Shown: positions 30,647-37,434 of the stretch, piece after piece
How the letters are laid out: every line of letters begins with the position of its first letter
Position numbering within the stretch: position 1 is the first letter of the stretch
Origin: Rhodocyclaceae bacterium
GTDB lineage: Bacteria; Pseudomonadota; Gammaproteobacteria; Burkholderiales; Rhodocyclaceae
Reading direction: 5' to 3'
Length of the DNA: 37,434 nt
NCBI GenBank assembly: GCA_008080565.1
Contig: VIKE01000025.1
Location: 51,623 to 89,056 of the forward strand
The notes under the pieces: generated by a model
Told to the model about the DNA's origin: nothing
The model's input: only the letters and a program-made list of their open reading frames with translations
The model's database searches: none
Translations under genes and position numbers: made by a program

Positions 30647-31984
30647 TCAGTTCTCGACGAGCTGCAGCGGGTGGTCCACTGCCAGCGAGAAACGGCCGCG
30701 CCCGGTCTTGGTCAGCCGGATGCCGGCGTCGCGTTCGTCCAGTCGGCGCTGCAAGAGCACGAGGCGTGCTTCGAGGTTGTCGCTGACGCCCGGCAGGCGG
30801 ATGCGGGGATCGACCCGCAAGCCCTTGTTGGTAAAACTGGTGCGCCGACGTTCGGCAAAATCGCTGAGCAGTACCCAGAGTATGGCCCCGGCGACGCCCT
30901 TGATCAGGTAGTCGTCGTCGATGAAAACGCTGTCGGTGGCAGCGAAGTGGCGAATTGTCAGCGGTGTGCCGGCGACGGCTGGAGCCGCTTCTTCGTTGCT
31001 GGCCGGCTCGTCGGGCAGATCGTCGGCCGGCAGGTGGTGGACGATGGCGAGACCCAGTTGCGCGGCGAAAGTGACCAGGGCGTCTTCTTCGTCGTAGCCG
31101 AAATGCAGGTCGGAAACGCTCTCGACGTAGAGCACGCCGAGCAGGCGGCCGGCGACGCTGATCGGCACGGCCATCTGGCTCGCTGCATCGGGCAGGCCGG
31201 GCAGGGGGATGGCCGTTTCCAGGGCATCGGCCTGACCGTCGGCCGCGATGCCGTCGCGCACGGTACGGCTGTAGGCGTACTCGCTGTTGGTGAAGCCGAT
31301 CCGGATCGGCGTGCGTTCGCGGGCGCAGATGCCGATGACGCCGGTACCAACCGGAATTTCCGAGCCGATGCCGGATTCGGAGTAGCCGCGGCTGGCCAGG
31401 GTGTAGAGCCGGCCGCGCGCCTCGTCGTGCATGAGCAGCATGAGATGGGCGATGCCGAACTCGTTTTCCAGGCAGTCGACCGCTTTTTCGAGCAGGCATT
31501 CCAGTGTGTTGCAGGTAGCCAGGCGGTCGACCGTCCGGCGCAGGGCGTTCAGGCAATTGACCGGTGGCGGAGGCGGCGCCACGGTCTCGCCGGCCACCTG
31601 TTCGATGTTCAACACACGGTAGATGTCGGCGCCGAGCAACTGAAAGATGCCGGCCATGCCGGTATGCGAGGCGATTCCGGCCAGTTTGGCCCGCATCCGC
31701 TCGAAGAGCGGGCCGGCCGCCTCGGTACGCAGGTAGTGCAGGGTCAGCCGGAATTGGGCACCGGTCAGGTGGCTGGTCAGTAGGAGGCGCACCGGCGAGT
31801 CGGCCAGGATATTCTGCCGGGTGCGGTTGAAGAACTGGTAGGACAGCGCGACGTGCTCGTTGTCGATGAACTCGACCTGGGAAAGGTAGGCCAGGTTGGG
31901 CATTCCCTCCTTGTCGCAGGTGGCGATGTGGCCCGGGATGATGCCCTCCAGGCATTCGCGGATGGTTTCGAGGCGCAGGGTCAT
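30647..31984 (-). CDS. Split-barrel and GAF domain sensory protein
   Basis: This 445-residue protein begins with a domain resembling the FMN-binding split barrel of pyridoxamine phosphate oxidases (about 1-125; PNLAYLSQVEFID, VALSYQFFNRTRQN). A GAF domain follows (about 145-320; LLEKAVDCLENEFGIAHL, AVPISVAGRLLGVLYVES). The last 100 residues, with LVLLQRRLDERDAGIRLTKT, may form a small DNA- or protein-binding domain but I do not recognise it. GAF domains bind small molecules or haem. Its start overlaps the stop of the next gene upstream (ATGA), so they are translationally coupled. Confidence 0.65.
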   Translation of the reverse strand: MTLRLETIRECLEGIIPGHIATCDKEGMPNLAYLSQVEFIDNEHVALSYQFFNRTRQNILADSPVRLLLTSHLTGAQFRLTLHYLRTEAAGPLFERMRAKLAGIASHTGMAGIFQLLGADIYRVLNIEQVAGETVAPPPPPVNCLNALRRTVDRLATCNTLECLLEKAVDCLENEFGIAHLMLLMHDEARGRLYTLASRGYSESGIGSEIPVGTGVIGICARERTPIRIGFTNSEYAYSRTVRDGIAADGQADALETAIPLPGLPDAASQMAVPISVAGRLLGVLYVESVSDLHFGYDEEDALVTFAAQLGLAIVHHLPADDLPDEPASNEEAAPAVAGTPLTIRHFAATDSVFIDDDYLIKGVAGAILWVLLSDFAERRRTSFTNKGLRVDPRIRLPGVSDNLEARLVLLQRRLDERDAGIRLTKTGRGRFSLAVDHPLQLVEN

Positions 31985-32457
31985 GGCGCAGTGCCCAGCG
32001 GGTCGCCGGCTTTCGGCCCGGGCGTCTGGGTGAAGGCGGCGTTTGGTGTATAGACCACGGTCACCAGATCGTCGACCGTGTAGGCGAAGAGCGCCCGAAT
32101 TATGTTCTCCGGCATGCCGAAGGGGATTACCTCTTCGAGGAATTGTGGAATGTGGGATTCGATCACGGGTAGATCGGCCGGATCGAAAGGCAGAATCTGC
32201 GCATCGACACCTTTCAGTTGCACGGTGCGGTTGCTGCTCGGCAGGTTGAAGACGTTGGCGACCCGGCTAGTGTTGCGGATATTTTCGAGTAGTTCGGCCG
32301 ACTGCGAGCGCTTGATGAATACCGCAACTTGACGCCCGCCGTCGATGAGTTTGCAGCCCAGGCCGCGGCTCATGCAGGGCAGGCGATCGACATTGCAGGC
32401 GGCCAGGCTGATGCTGACTCCGGTCTGGATGAAGGCGGCGTTGTCGCTGTCGAGCAT
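31981..32457 (-). CDS. Pyridoxamine 5'-phosphate oxidase-like small protein
   Basis: This 158-residue protein starts at ATG 32457; a frame 45 bases longer lies in AT-rich intergenic sequence. The segments RGLGCKLIDGGRQVAVFIKRS and NTSRVANVFNLPSSNRTVQLKG, split here as two pieces of the chain, resemble the FMN split-barrel fold of PNPOx-like proteins. Four cysteines are seen, three of them within residues 20-36. It is the first gene of a two-gene unit with the split-barrel/GAF protein. The chemistry and cofactor are not known. Confidence 0.6.
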   Translation of the reverse strand: MLDSDNAAFIQTGVSISLAACNVDRLPCMSRGLGCKLIDGGRQVAVFIKRSQSAELLENIRNTSRVANVFNLPSSNRTVQLKGVDAQILPFDPADLPVIESHIPQFLEEVIPFGMPENIIRALFAYTVDDLVTVVYTPNAAFTQTPGPKAGDPLGTAP

Positions 32458-32515
32458 GGCGGTTGGATTATTTGGGGTGTCGGGATGATTTAAACATAGC
32501 AAGCCGCCGTTTGTT

Positions 32516-32556
32516 ATTTCAAATTTGGCCGTTTTGTCCGGTTGACCGTGGAAGTC
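32516..32556 (+). repeat. Dispersed 40-bp element, copy G
   Basis: Reads ATTTCAAATTTGGCCG, TTTTGTCCGGTTGACCGTGG, AAGTCA on the plus strand, opposite to the genes on either side. It sits between the serine hydrolase stop and the next gene's start region. Confidence 0.85.
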
Positions 32557-32562
32557 AGGAAA

Positions 32563-33825
32563 TCACGGTTTTTTGAGCTTTTCTGGCCGAGCAATTGCCA
32601 GGTCTATAGCCTTCCAGGCGCGTTCCAGGACTGCCAGCGTGGCGGGTGTGCTTTCGCCCGGACGGGTCGCATAAAGCGCTATGACCAGGCGTTCATCGAA
32701 ATCGATGTAGAGGCTGGTGCCGTGCGCCCCGATCAGGGCAACCCGATTCGGGGAACCACCGAGATGGACGAAGCCGTATCGCTGCTCACTACCTTTTGCG
32801 AGGCCCTTGATTTCGGCCGAGCGCATGCCCGATGAGGCGGTCAGCGTTTCGATGAACCAGGCCGGAATTTTGCCGCGATTTCGGCTGCTCCGGGCATCGA
32901 CCAGAACCTGGCCCAGTTTGGCAAAGTCGCGCAGCGACAATCCCAGCCCGGTCGCCAATTCGACGCCTTGCGAGTCACTCAGCCAGATGACGGGATATTC
33001 CGGCGGGTGGCGGCTGAGGAGTCTTTCGCAAAACAGTTGCGCGAGTGGCGTGGCATTGCTCTCGGCCAATACGCGGGCCAGCAGATCATCATCCGGGGTG
33101 GCGGCAAAGCTGGTCGTTTCCGGTTCGTCCAGTGGCTTTTCCCAACGCCCGGCTTGAGAGAGCCAGGCATGGATGCCGTTGCCGGCCTGATTCGTTGTCC
33201 AGCCACCCGCTTGTTGCCAGGATTCGAGGTCTTCCGGCGTCCACGCATGGCGTTCCTTGCTTTCGAGCAGGCGCCGGATCGACAGCTTGCGCAGACCGGC
33301 TGACGGCGGCATGTTGGGAAGAAAACGGCTGACCGACTTGTCAGCGGCCAGTTTGCCCTGGCTGACGCTCATGGCGCCGAGCAGGTTGAGCAACGGACGG
33401 GTTGCTTCGAGCAATAGCCTAGGTTTGTCAGGTGTCAGCCCATTGCGATAGCGTTCGGTGACAACCCGGCCGTTACGCAGGACGACGAGACCATCGGCGT
33501 AAAGGCGACTGTCGAGCAGGAATGCGAGGTCGCGCCGGCTACCATCGAGCGGATCGACAACCGGGAAATCATCTATCGGGGGTAGCTTGACGACCGTGCG
33601 CTGGCCATCGCCAGCCGGGGCCTGCCGCCAGGCGGGCATGAATACTTCGCCGACTTGCAAAGTCAGGCGCTGGTTTTCAATGGCCAGCCAGTTGCTCTTG
33701 TCGATCCAGGGGCCCAGTTTTTGTGGCCCGACCGGCACCTGCTCAAATTGGCAGGTCGAGTTCGCCGCCCACGTGCCCGTGGCGATGAACAGTGACAACA
33801 AGGCTGCAGGCAACCGGCGGATCAT
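32563..33825 (-). CDS. Beta-lactamase-fold protein lacking the catalytic SxxK
   Basis: This 420-residue exported protein has a signal peptide (1-20) and AGGAGA before its ATG. The fold is that of class C beta-lactamases and 6-aminohexanoate-dimer hydrolases: DGLVVLRNGRVVTERY, then a nucleophile-helix region, GLGLSLRDFAKLGQVLVD, and a late GAHGTSLYIDFDERLVIALY. The helix where SxxK is expected reads Glu140-Ala-Thr-Arg143, so both the serine and the lysine are gone. It is likely a binding protein or pseudoenzyme. It lies 17 bases after the ligase gene and is the last gene of the antiporter operon. Confidence 0.75.
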   Translation of the reverse strand: MIRRLPAALLSLFIATGTWAANSTCQFEQVPVGPQKLGPWIDKSNWLAIENQRLTLQVGEVFMPAWRQAPAGDGQRTVVKLPPIDDFPVVDPLDGSRRDLAFLLDSRLYADGLVVLRNGRVVTERYRNGLTPDKPRLLLEATRPLLNLLGAMSVSQGKLAADKSVSRFLPNMPPSAGLRKLSIRRLLESKERHAWTPEDLESWQQAGGWTTNQAGNGIHAWLSQAGRWEKPLDEPETTSFAATPDDDLLARVLAESNATPLAQLFCERLLSRHPPEYPVIWLSDSQGVELATGLGLSLRDFAKLGQVLVDARSSRNRGKIPAWFIETLTASSGMRSAEIKGLAKGSEQRYGFVHLGGSPNRVALIGAHGTSLYIDFDERLVIALYATRPGESTPATLAVLERAWKAIDLAIARPEKLKKP

Positions 33826-33842
33826 TTTGTTTTCTCCTGAAA

Positions 33843-34976
33843 TTAATTGTTTTTGCCCATCAGCCGTTCGCTGGCTTCGCGCACCACATCGTTCAAATTG
33901 CCATGCTGCTTTTCTCTCGCCCGCAGCCAGGCTGCATCACCCGTATTTTCGGCGACCGCCTGCTTGAGCGGGCTCAGCCAGTGGGCGCAGTCCAGTTCCC
34001 GGGCGTCCTCCGAAACGGCTTCGAGCAAGTCGGCCAGGGTTTGCTTCAGTGGCGTCTGGCATAAGTTGACCGGATCGGAAATCATCGCCTCGAGGCCATA
34101 GCGGCAGGCCTGGAATTTGTTGTAACGGGCAACATGGGCCTGTTTGGCGGTATGTAGCGGCGGACGGGTGCGCAACAGCCAACGGGCAAGGGATTGGGCC
34201 AGGGCAGCCAGCGAGGTCGCTTGTTCGATGGTCAGCGGCGTATCGCAGACCCGTATTTCAACGGTGCCGAATTCCGGTTTCGGCCGGACGTCCCAATACA
34301 GATCCTTGATGCCCTGGGCGATGCCACAAGCTTGCAGGAAGGCGAAGTGTTCGGTGAATTCCTGCCAACTGCCCAGCGGCGGGCACTGTCCGCTCAGCGG
34401 AAAGGCTGAAACGGCGTTGAGCCGGGCCGACTGGTAGAAGCTGTCCACACCATCGACAAAGGGGGAGGAGGCGGATAGGGCGATGAAGGCTGGCACGTGA
34501 ACGCCGAGCGCCTGAGTCAGCCAGATGGCCTCGTCGGCCGAGGTGCAGCCGACATGGATGTGCTGGCCGAAGACGGTGAATTGCTTGGCCAGGTAGCCGT
34601 AGCGCTGGTAAATGTCATTGAAGCGGTCGCCGGGACAGATGCGTCGTTCCGGCCAATGGTGGAACGGGTGCGTGCCGCCGCCACAGACCCCGATGTTGTT
34701 GCGCTCGCAATGCTGGCGCAGGGTGTCGCGCAGGCCGCCGAGGTCAGCGGCAATGCCGTCGACGGTCGACTGCGGCTGGGTGCTGATTTCGATCATGCTT
34801 TCGGTGATTTCCAGCTTGATCTCGCCGAAACGTTCGTCGTAATCGAGGCTGCCGAGCAGGTCGGTGGCGCCTCGCGTCAGGTCGAAGTCGCGCTTCGAAA
34901 CGAGTTGCAGTTCGAGCTCGACACCCAGGGAAAATGCGGCGCTGTCCTTGAAGTCGCCCAATGCTTTGGTTGTCAT
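33843..34976 (-). CDS. Carboxylate-amine ligase (YbdK/GCS2 family)
   Basis: This 377-residue protein is in the GCS2 family, whose members join an amino group to the gamma-carboxyl of glutamate with ATP; the E. coli relative YbdK has weak glutamate-cysteine ligase activity. Visible motifs are GVELELQLV (near residue 18), EITESMIEISTQP, GGGTHPFHHWPE and FGQHIHVGC, followed by GTVEIRVCDTPL. Its ATG overlaps the antiporter stop by three bases, so the two are translationally coupled. Real substrates are not determined for this group. Confidence 0.85.
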   Translation of the reverse strand: MTTKALGDFKDSAAFSLGVELELQLVSKRDFDLTRGATDLLGSLDYDERFGEIKLEITESMIEISTQPQSTVDGIAADLGGLRDTLRQHCERNNIGVCGGGTHPFHHWPERRICPGDRFNDIYQRYGYLAKQFTVFGQHIHVGCTSADEAIWLTQALGVHVPAFIALSASSPFVDGVDSFYQSARLNAVSAFPLSGQCPPLGSWQEFTEHFAFLQACGIAQGIKDLYWDVRPKPEFGTVEIRVCDTPLTIEQATSLAALAQSLARWLLRTRPPLHTAKQAHVARYNKFQACRYGLEAMISDPVNLCQTPLKQTLADLLEAVSEDARELDCAHWLSPLKQAVAENTGDAAWLRAREKQHGNLNDVVREASERLMGKNN

Positions 34977-36247
34977 GCGATACCTCCTTGACTGCGCTCA
35001 CCGCTCTCGCATTCGCCCGATTTGTGCAGCGCCAGTCGGCACAAGGCAGGGCCGACCAGTTCCATCATGGCGGCGGCGAACAGGGGCAAGGTCAGGGCCG
35101 AACGGCCGACTTCCGGATACAGACTGGCGAGTTCGTAAGCCATGAAGACCGCCGTGGCCGATAGTGGCTGGATCCCCATGCCGACCAGCAGGCGTTTGGG
35201 CAAGGGCAGGCTGCCGCCCGACCAGGCCATCGCCCCGGCTTTGGCCGCCGCGCGGACCAGCAGCAGGCCGAGTGCCTGCAGGCCTGCCAGCCAGGTGAAG
35301 TCCTGCCAGGGCAGGGATGCGCCGACGATGACAAACAGCACGATGGCGAGTAGCCAATGTCCCTCGGGCAACGCGGTGTAACGCAGGGTTTGTTGCCGGT
35401 CACGCGAAGCCAGCAGAACGCCCATCAGAAAGAGCGTCAAAAAGACCGGCACGGCGAGCATGCGTGCGATGCCGACGGCCAGCAGGGCGCAGGCAATCAG
35501 GACAAAAACCTGGGCCAGCGAGCCTTTTGGCAGGGTTTTGGCAATGCGCAGCGCCAGCCAGGTGCCAAGACCGCCGACCAGCAAGGCGCCGATAACCACC
35601 CATAGCGGATGGACAAGGGCATTCAGCCAGTCTTCGCTCAGTTCGGCGTGAACGATGCCGAGCACGAAAGCGAAGGCGACAAAGGAAGCGGCGGAGCCAA
35701 TCGCCGTGTGCAGGATGATGCGTTCGGTGACCTGGCCCTGGGCTTTGGCTTCCTCGATGGTCAGCAAAACGACAGCCGGGGCTGAAGCCATGGTCACGGC
35801 GGCCGTGGCGGCCGCCCAGGCGGGGGTCAGGCCGACCAGCCAGAGGGCAAAACTGAAGATCAGGGCAAACGAGAGCGTGATGTCGGCCAGGGTGCTGCGC
35901 AACAGTTCGGGATTGCGGCGCAGCCAACTCAGGTCGAGACGCCGGCCGACCTCCATCATCAGCAAACCGAGCGCCGCGTCGGCAATCGGTCGTGCCTGGG
36001 CCAGCGCCTCGATGCCGATCCAGGCCAGCGCTGACGGGCCGAACAGGATGCCAGCCAGCACGTAGCCGATGACTTTTGGCCACTTGAGATGGGCGTGCAA
36101 CCATTCGCCGAGGAGCAGGCCGACGACGAGGAGCAGGCTGAACAAGGCCAGCGAGTCGATGCTCTCGGGAAAAGGCGGCAGGAAGAACAGGCGTTCGAGC
36201 AGGCTTTCCCAGATGGTGCGCAACGGCGAAATGATCGTGTCGATCAT
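34973..36247 (-). CDS. Monovalent cation:proton antiporter, CPA2/Kef type
   Basis: This 424-residue membrane protein has about twelve predicted helices. IGYVLAGILFGP, the acidic LLMMEVGRRLDLSWLRR and GMGIQPLSATAVFMAYELA fit CPA2 exchangers such as Kef and YbaL. It lacks the C-terminal KTN/RCK nucleotide-binding domain that normally gates KefB and KefC, so any control must come from outside the chain. The ion (K+ or Na+) is not determined. It follows the gamma-glutamyl hydrolase by 43 bases and overlaps the ligase gene; a paralogue ends at the right edge of the window. Confidence 0.82.
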   Translation of the reverse strand: MIDTIISPLRTIWESLLERLFFLPPFPESIDSLALFSLLLVVGLLLGEWLHAHLKWPKVIGYVLAGILFGPSALAWIGIEALAQARPIADAALGLLMMEVGRRLDLSWLRRNPELLRSTLADITLSFALIFSFALWLVGLTPAWAAATAAVTMASAPAVVLLTIEEAKAQGQVTERIILHTAIGSAASFVAFAFVLGIVHAELSEDWLNALVHPLWVVIGALLVGGLGTWLALRIAKTLPKGSLAQVFVLIACALLAVGIARMLAVPVFLTLFLMGVLLASRDRQQTLRYTALPEGHWLLAIVLFVIVGASLPWQDFTWLAGLQALGLLLVRAAAKAGAMAWSGGSLPLPKRLLVGMGIQPLSATAVFMAYELASLYPEVGRSALTLPLFAAAMMELVGPALCRLALHKSGECESGERSQGGIA

Positions 36248-36260
36248 GCCTGGCCCCTTG

Positions 36261-36293
36261 CTACGGTCAACGGCAAAAAACCGTCAAAAATCA
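36261..36293 (-). repeat. Dispersed 40-bp element, copy H
   Basis: The minus strand reads ATTTTTGACGG, TTTTTTGCCGTTGACCGTAG. It fills nearly all of the 43-base gap between the hydrolase and antiporter genes, in the same direction as transcription. Confidence 0.7.
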
Positions 36294-37073
36294 CCAACGT
36301 CGGCCTCGTGCTGCACTCAGAAATTCATCAAGTATCGGATTGCAGTTCAGCAAATCCGGCGCGCCCGGCGGGTGAAACTCGGGGTGCCACTGCAGGCCGA
36401 GAACATAGGGTTTGCCTTCGAGACGGATCGCTTCGATCAAACCATCTTCGGCACTGCGGGCCTCGACGCGCAGCCCCTTGCCGAGGGCCTTGATAGCCTG
36501 GTGATGAATCGAAATCACCTTGCTGCTGCCCTGGTCGGGATACAGCTTGGCCAGGCCGCTGCCGGCCTCCCACATGATGTTGTGGGCGTGCTTGTCGTAA
36601 TCCTCGTGAACGTGGACTTCCGGCGCTTCGTACTGTGTCGCGATGTCCTGGTACAAGGTGCCGCCCAGCGCCACGTTGATCAGTTGGGCGCCCCGGCAAA
36701 TGCCGAGCACCGGCCTGCCGGCTTCCATGAATTCGTGCAGCAGCTCCATTTCATAGGCATCACGCAGGCGGTCGCCCGCCCACTCGGCTTGCAGCGGTTG
36801 TTCCCCGTAGGATTGCGGGCTGATATCGGCGCCGCCCTGCAGGACCAGCCCGTCGAGGTATTGCGGATAGTCCGAGAGGCGGATGCTGCTCCGGTGCACG
36901 ATGCCGTCACCGCTCACCGAGGGGATCATGAAAACCATCACCTCGCGTGACATCACCCAATGCGCCACCGACTGTTCAAGGTACTGCAGGGACTTGGACT
37001 GCAGCCCGGTGGCCCCGGGCAACGGATGGTAAATCCGGGCCGAAAGCCCAATACGCAAAGGGCGTCTGCTCAT
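36291..37073 (-). CDS. Gamma-glutamyl-gamma-aminobutyrate hydrolase family (PuuD-like)
   Basis: This 260-residue class I glutamine-amidotransferase-like protein belongs to peptidase family C26. Cys126 lies in LGICRGAQLINV and His230-Pro-Glu232 in LGLQWHPEF, giving the catalytic triad. Family members hydrolyse gamma-glutamyl bonds, as PuuD does with gamma-Glu-GABA in putrescine breakdown. No putrescine genes are here. Instead it lies between two antiporter genes, with a ligase of the opposite reaction type in the same operon. Its ATG overlaps the upstream antiporter stop. Confidence 0.88.
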   Translation of the reverse strand: MSRRPLRIGLSARIYHPLPGATGLQSKSLQYLEQSVAHWVMSREVMVFMIPSVSGDGIVHRSSIRLSDYPQYLDGLVLQGGADISPQSYGEQPLQAEWAGDRLRDAYEMELLHEFMEAGRPVLGICRGAQLINVALGGTLYQDIATQYEAPEVHVHEDYDKHAHNIMWEAGSGLAKLYPDQGSSKVISIHHQAIKALGKGLRVEARSAEDGLIEAIRLEGKPYVLGLQWHPEFHPPGAPDLLNCNPILDEFLSAARGRRW

Positions 37074-37434
37074 GATGTGCCTCCATTGTTCTCTGCTGCT
37101 ATTCCGCTGCTGGCTGAGGTCGGAAGTCGAGTCGCTTCGCCGAACCCCTTGATTGCCGTTTGAGTCGCCAGCGGGCCAAATAATTGCATCAGCAGGATCG
37201 TTGCCATCAACATGCCAACCAGCCGGGCATCCATCCCGCTGTAGAGCATCTGGGTGTTGACCAGAAGTACCAGGGCGATGCTCGACATCGGTTGCAGGCC
37301 GATGCCCAGAAACACGCTCTCACGCGCCGTCAGGCCGATGCTTTTGCGTGAAATCAGGATGGCCAGCACCTGCCCTGCCAGTCGTGCCAGGGCAATCAGA
37401 ATGGCCTCCAGCCAATAATCACGCAGATAGGCAA
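37070..37434 (-). CDS. Second cation:proton antiporter, C-terminal part
   Basis: The frame is open from the right edge to the stop at 37070, showing about 120 residues of a CPA2-type antiporter whose start lies outside the window. ESVFLGIGLQPMSSIALVLL aligns with GMGIQPLSATAVFMAYEL of the complete antiporter further downstream, so the two are paralogues. The tail ends with SSGIAAENNGGTS and shows no KTN/RCK domain. The stop overlaps the hydrolase start (ATGA), pointing to one operon. Confidence 0.8.
   Translation of the reverse strand, partial: AYLRDYWLEAILIALARLAGQVLAILISRKSIGLTARESVFLGIGLQPMSSIALVLLVNTQMLYSGMDARLVGMLMATILLMQLFGPLATQTAIKGFGEATRLPTSASSGIAAENNGGTS

Noticed and set aside
30543..31955. 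A 470-codon frame overlapping the split-barrel/GAF gene
   Set aside because: Arg/Pro/Ala-rich out-of-frame product; the other frame contains a clear GAF domain and has a coupled start.

Overview
The window looks like chromosomal DNA of a betaproteobacterium of the Rhodocyclales (Dechloromonas/Azonexus type). This is inferred from the high GC content, the order tig-clpP-clpX-lon-hupB followed by a tRNA-Val gene, a DmpR/MopR-type phenol regulator beside a meta-cleavage pathway, and a dap gene cluster that holds a PilU-type ATPase. The species is not proven by the sequence.

Layout. 1-2572 (+): the end of an aromatic meta-cleavage operon (acetaldehyde dehydrogenase C-terminus, 4-hydroxy-2-oxovalerate aldolase, an SDR-like protein lacking the usual catalytic residues, a tautomerase-family protein). 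3045-5693 (-): a sigma-54 phenol-type activator and an HpaI-family aldolase. 6037-8701: suhB, trmJ, an HDOD protein and an unusual tRNA-Val. 8794-14990 (-): hupB, lon, clpX, clpP and tig, the classic protein-quality-control block. 15110-16664 (+): a tRNA-His promoter and the 5' half of a tRNA-His running straight into pepD. 16736-22866 (-): dapC-dapD-pilU-dapE-prmB-methyltransferase, tightly packed and probably one operon. 22926-24312 (+): a small lipoprotein and a membrane-anchored TIR protein. 24327-25577 (-): a dicarboxylate/glutamate symporter. 25774-29589 (+): a very large hybrid histidine kinase with two different solute-binding domains. 29861-32457 (-): a cytochrome c and two FMN split-barrel-like proteins, one fused to GAF. 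32563-37434 (-): antiporter, gamma-glutamyl hydrolase, second antiporter, gamma-glutamyl ligase-like protein and an apparently inactive serine hydrolase, read as one operon.

Two signals stand out beyond ordinary gene content. First, eight copies of a roughly 40-bp intergenic element with the core TTTTTTCCGGTTGACCGTGG are scattered in both orientations. They sit at gene ends, once across a stop/start junction, once as the 3' end of a reading frame, and once as the right half of a perfect terminator hairpin. Second, the last 5 kb pairs a GCS2/YbdK-type gamma-glutamyl ligase with a PuuD-type gamma-glutamyl hydrolase and two CPA2-type antiporter paralogues. This suggests, without proof, an antiporter pair controlled by a gamma-glutamyl metabolite.
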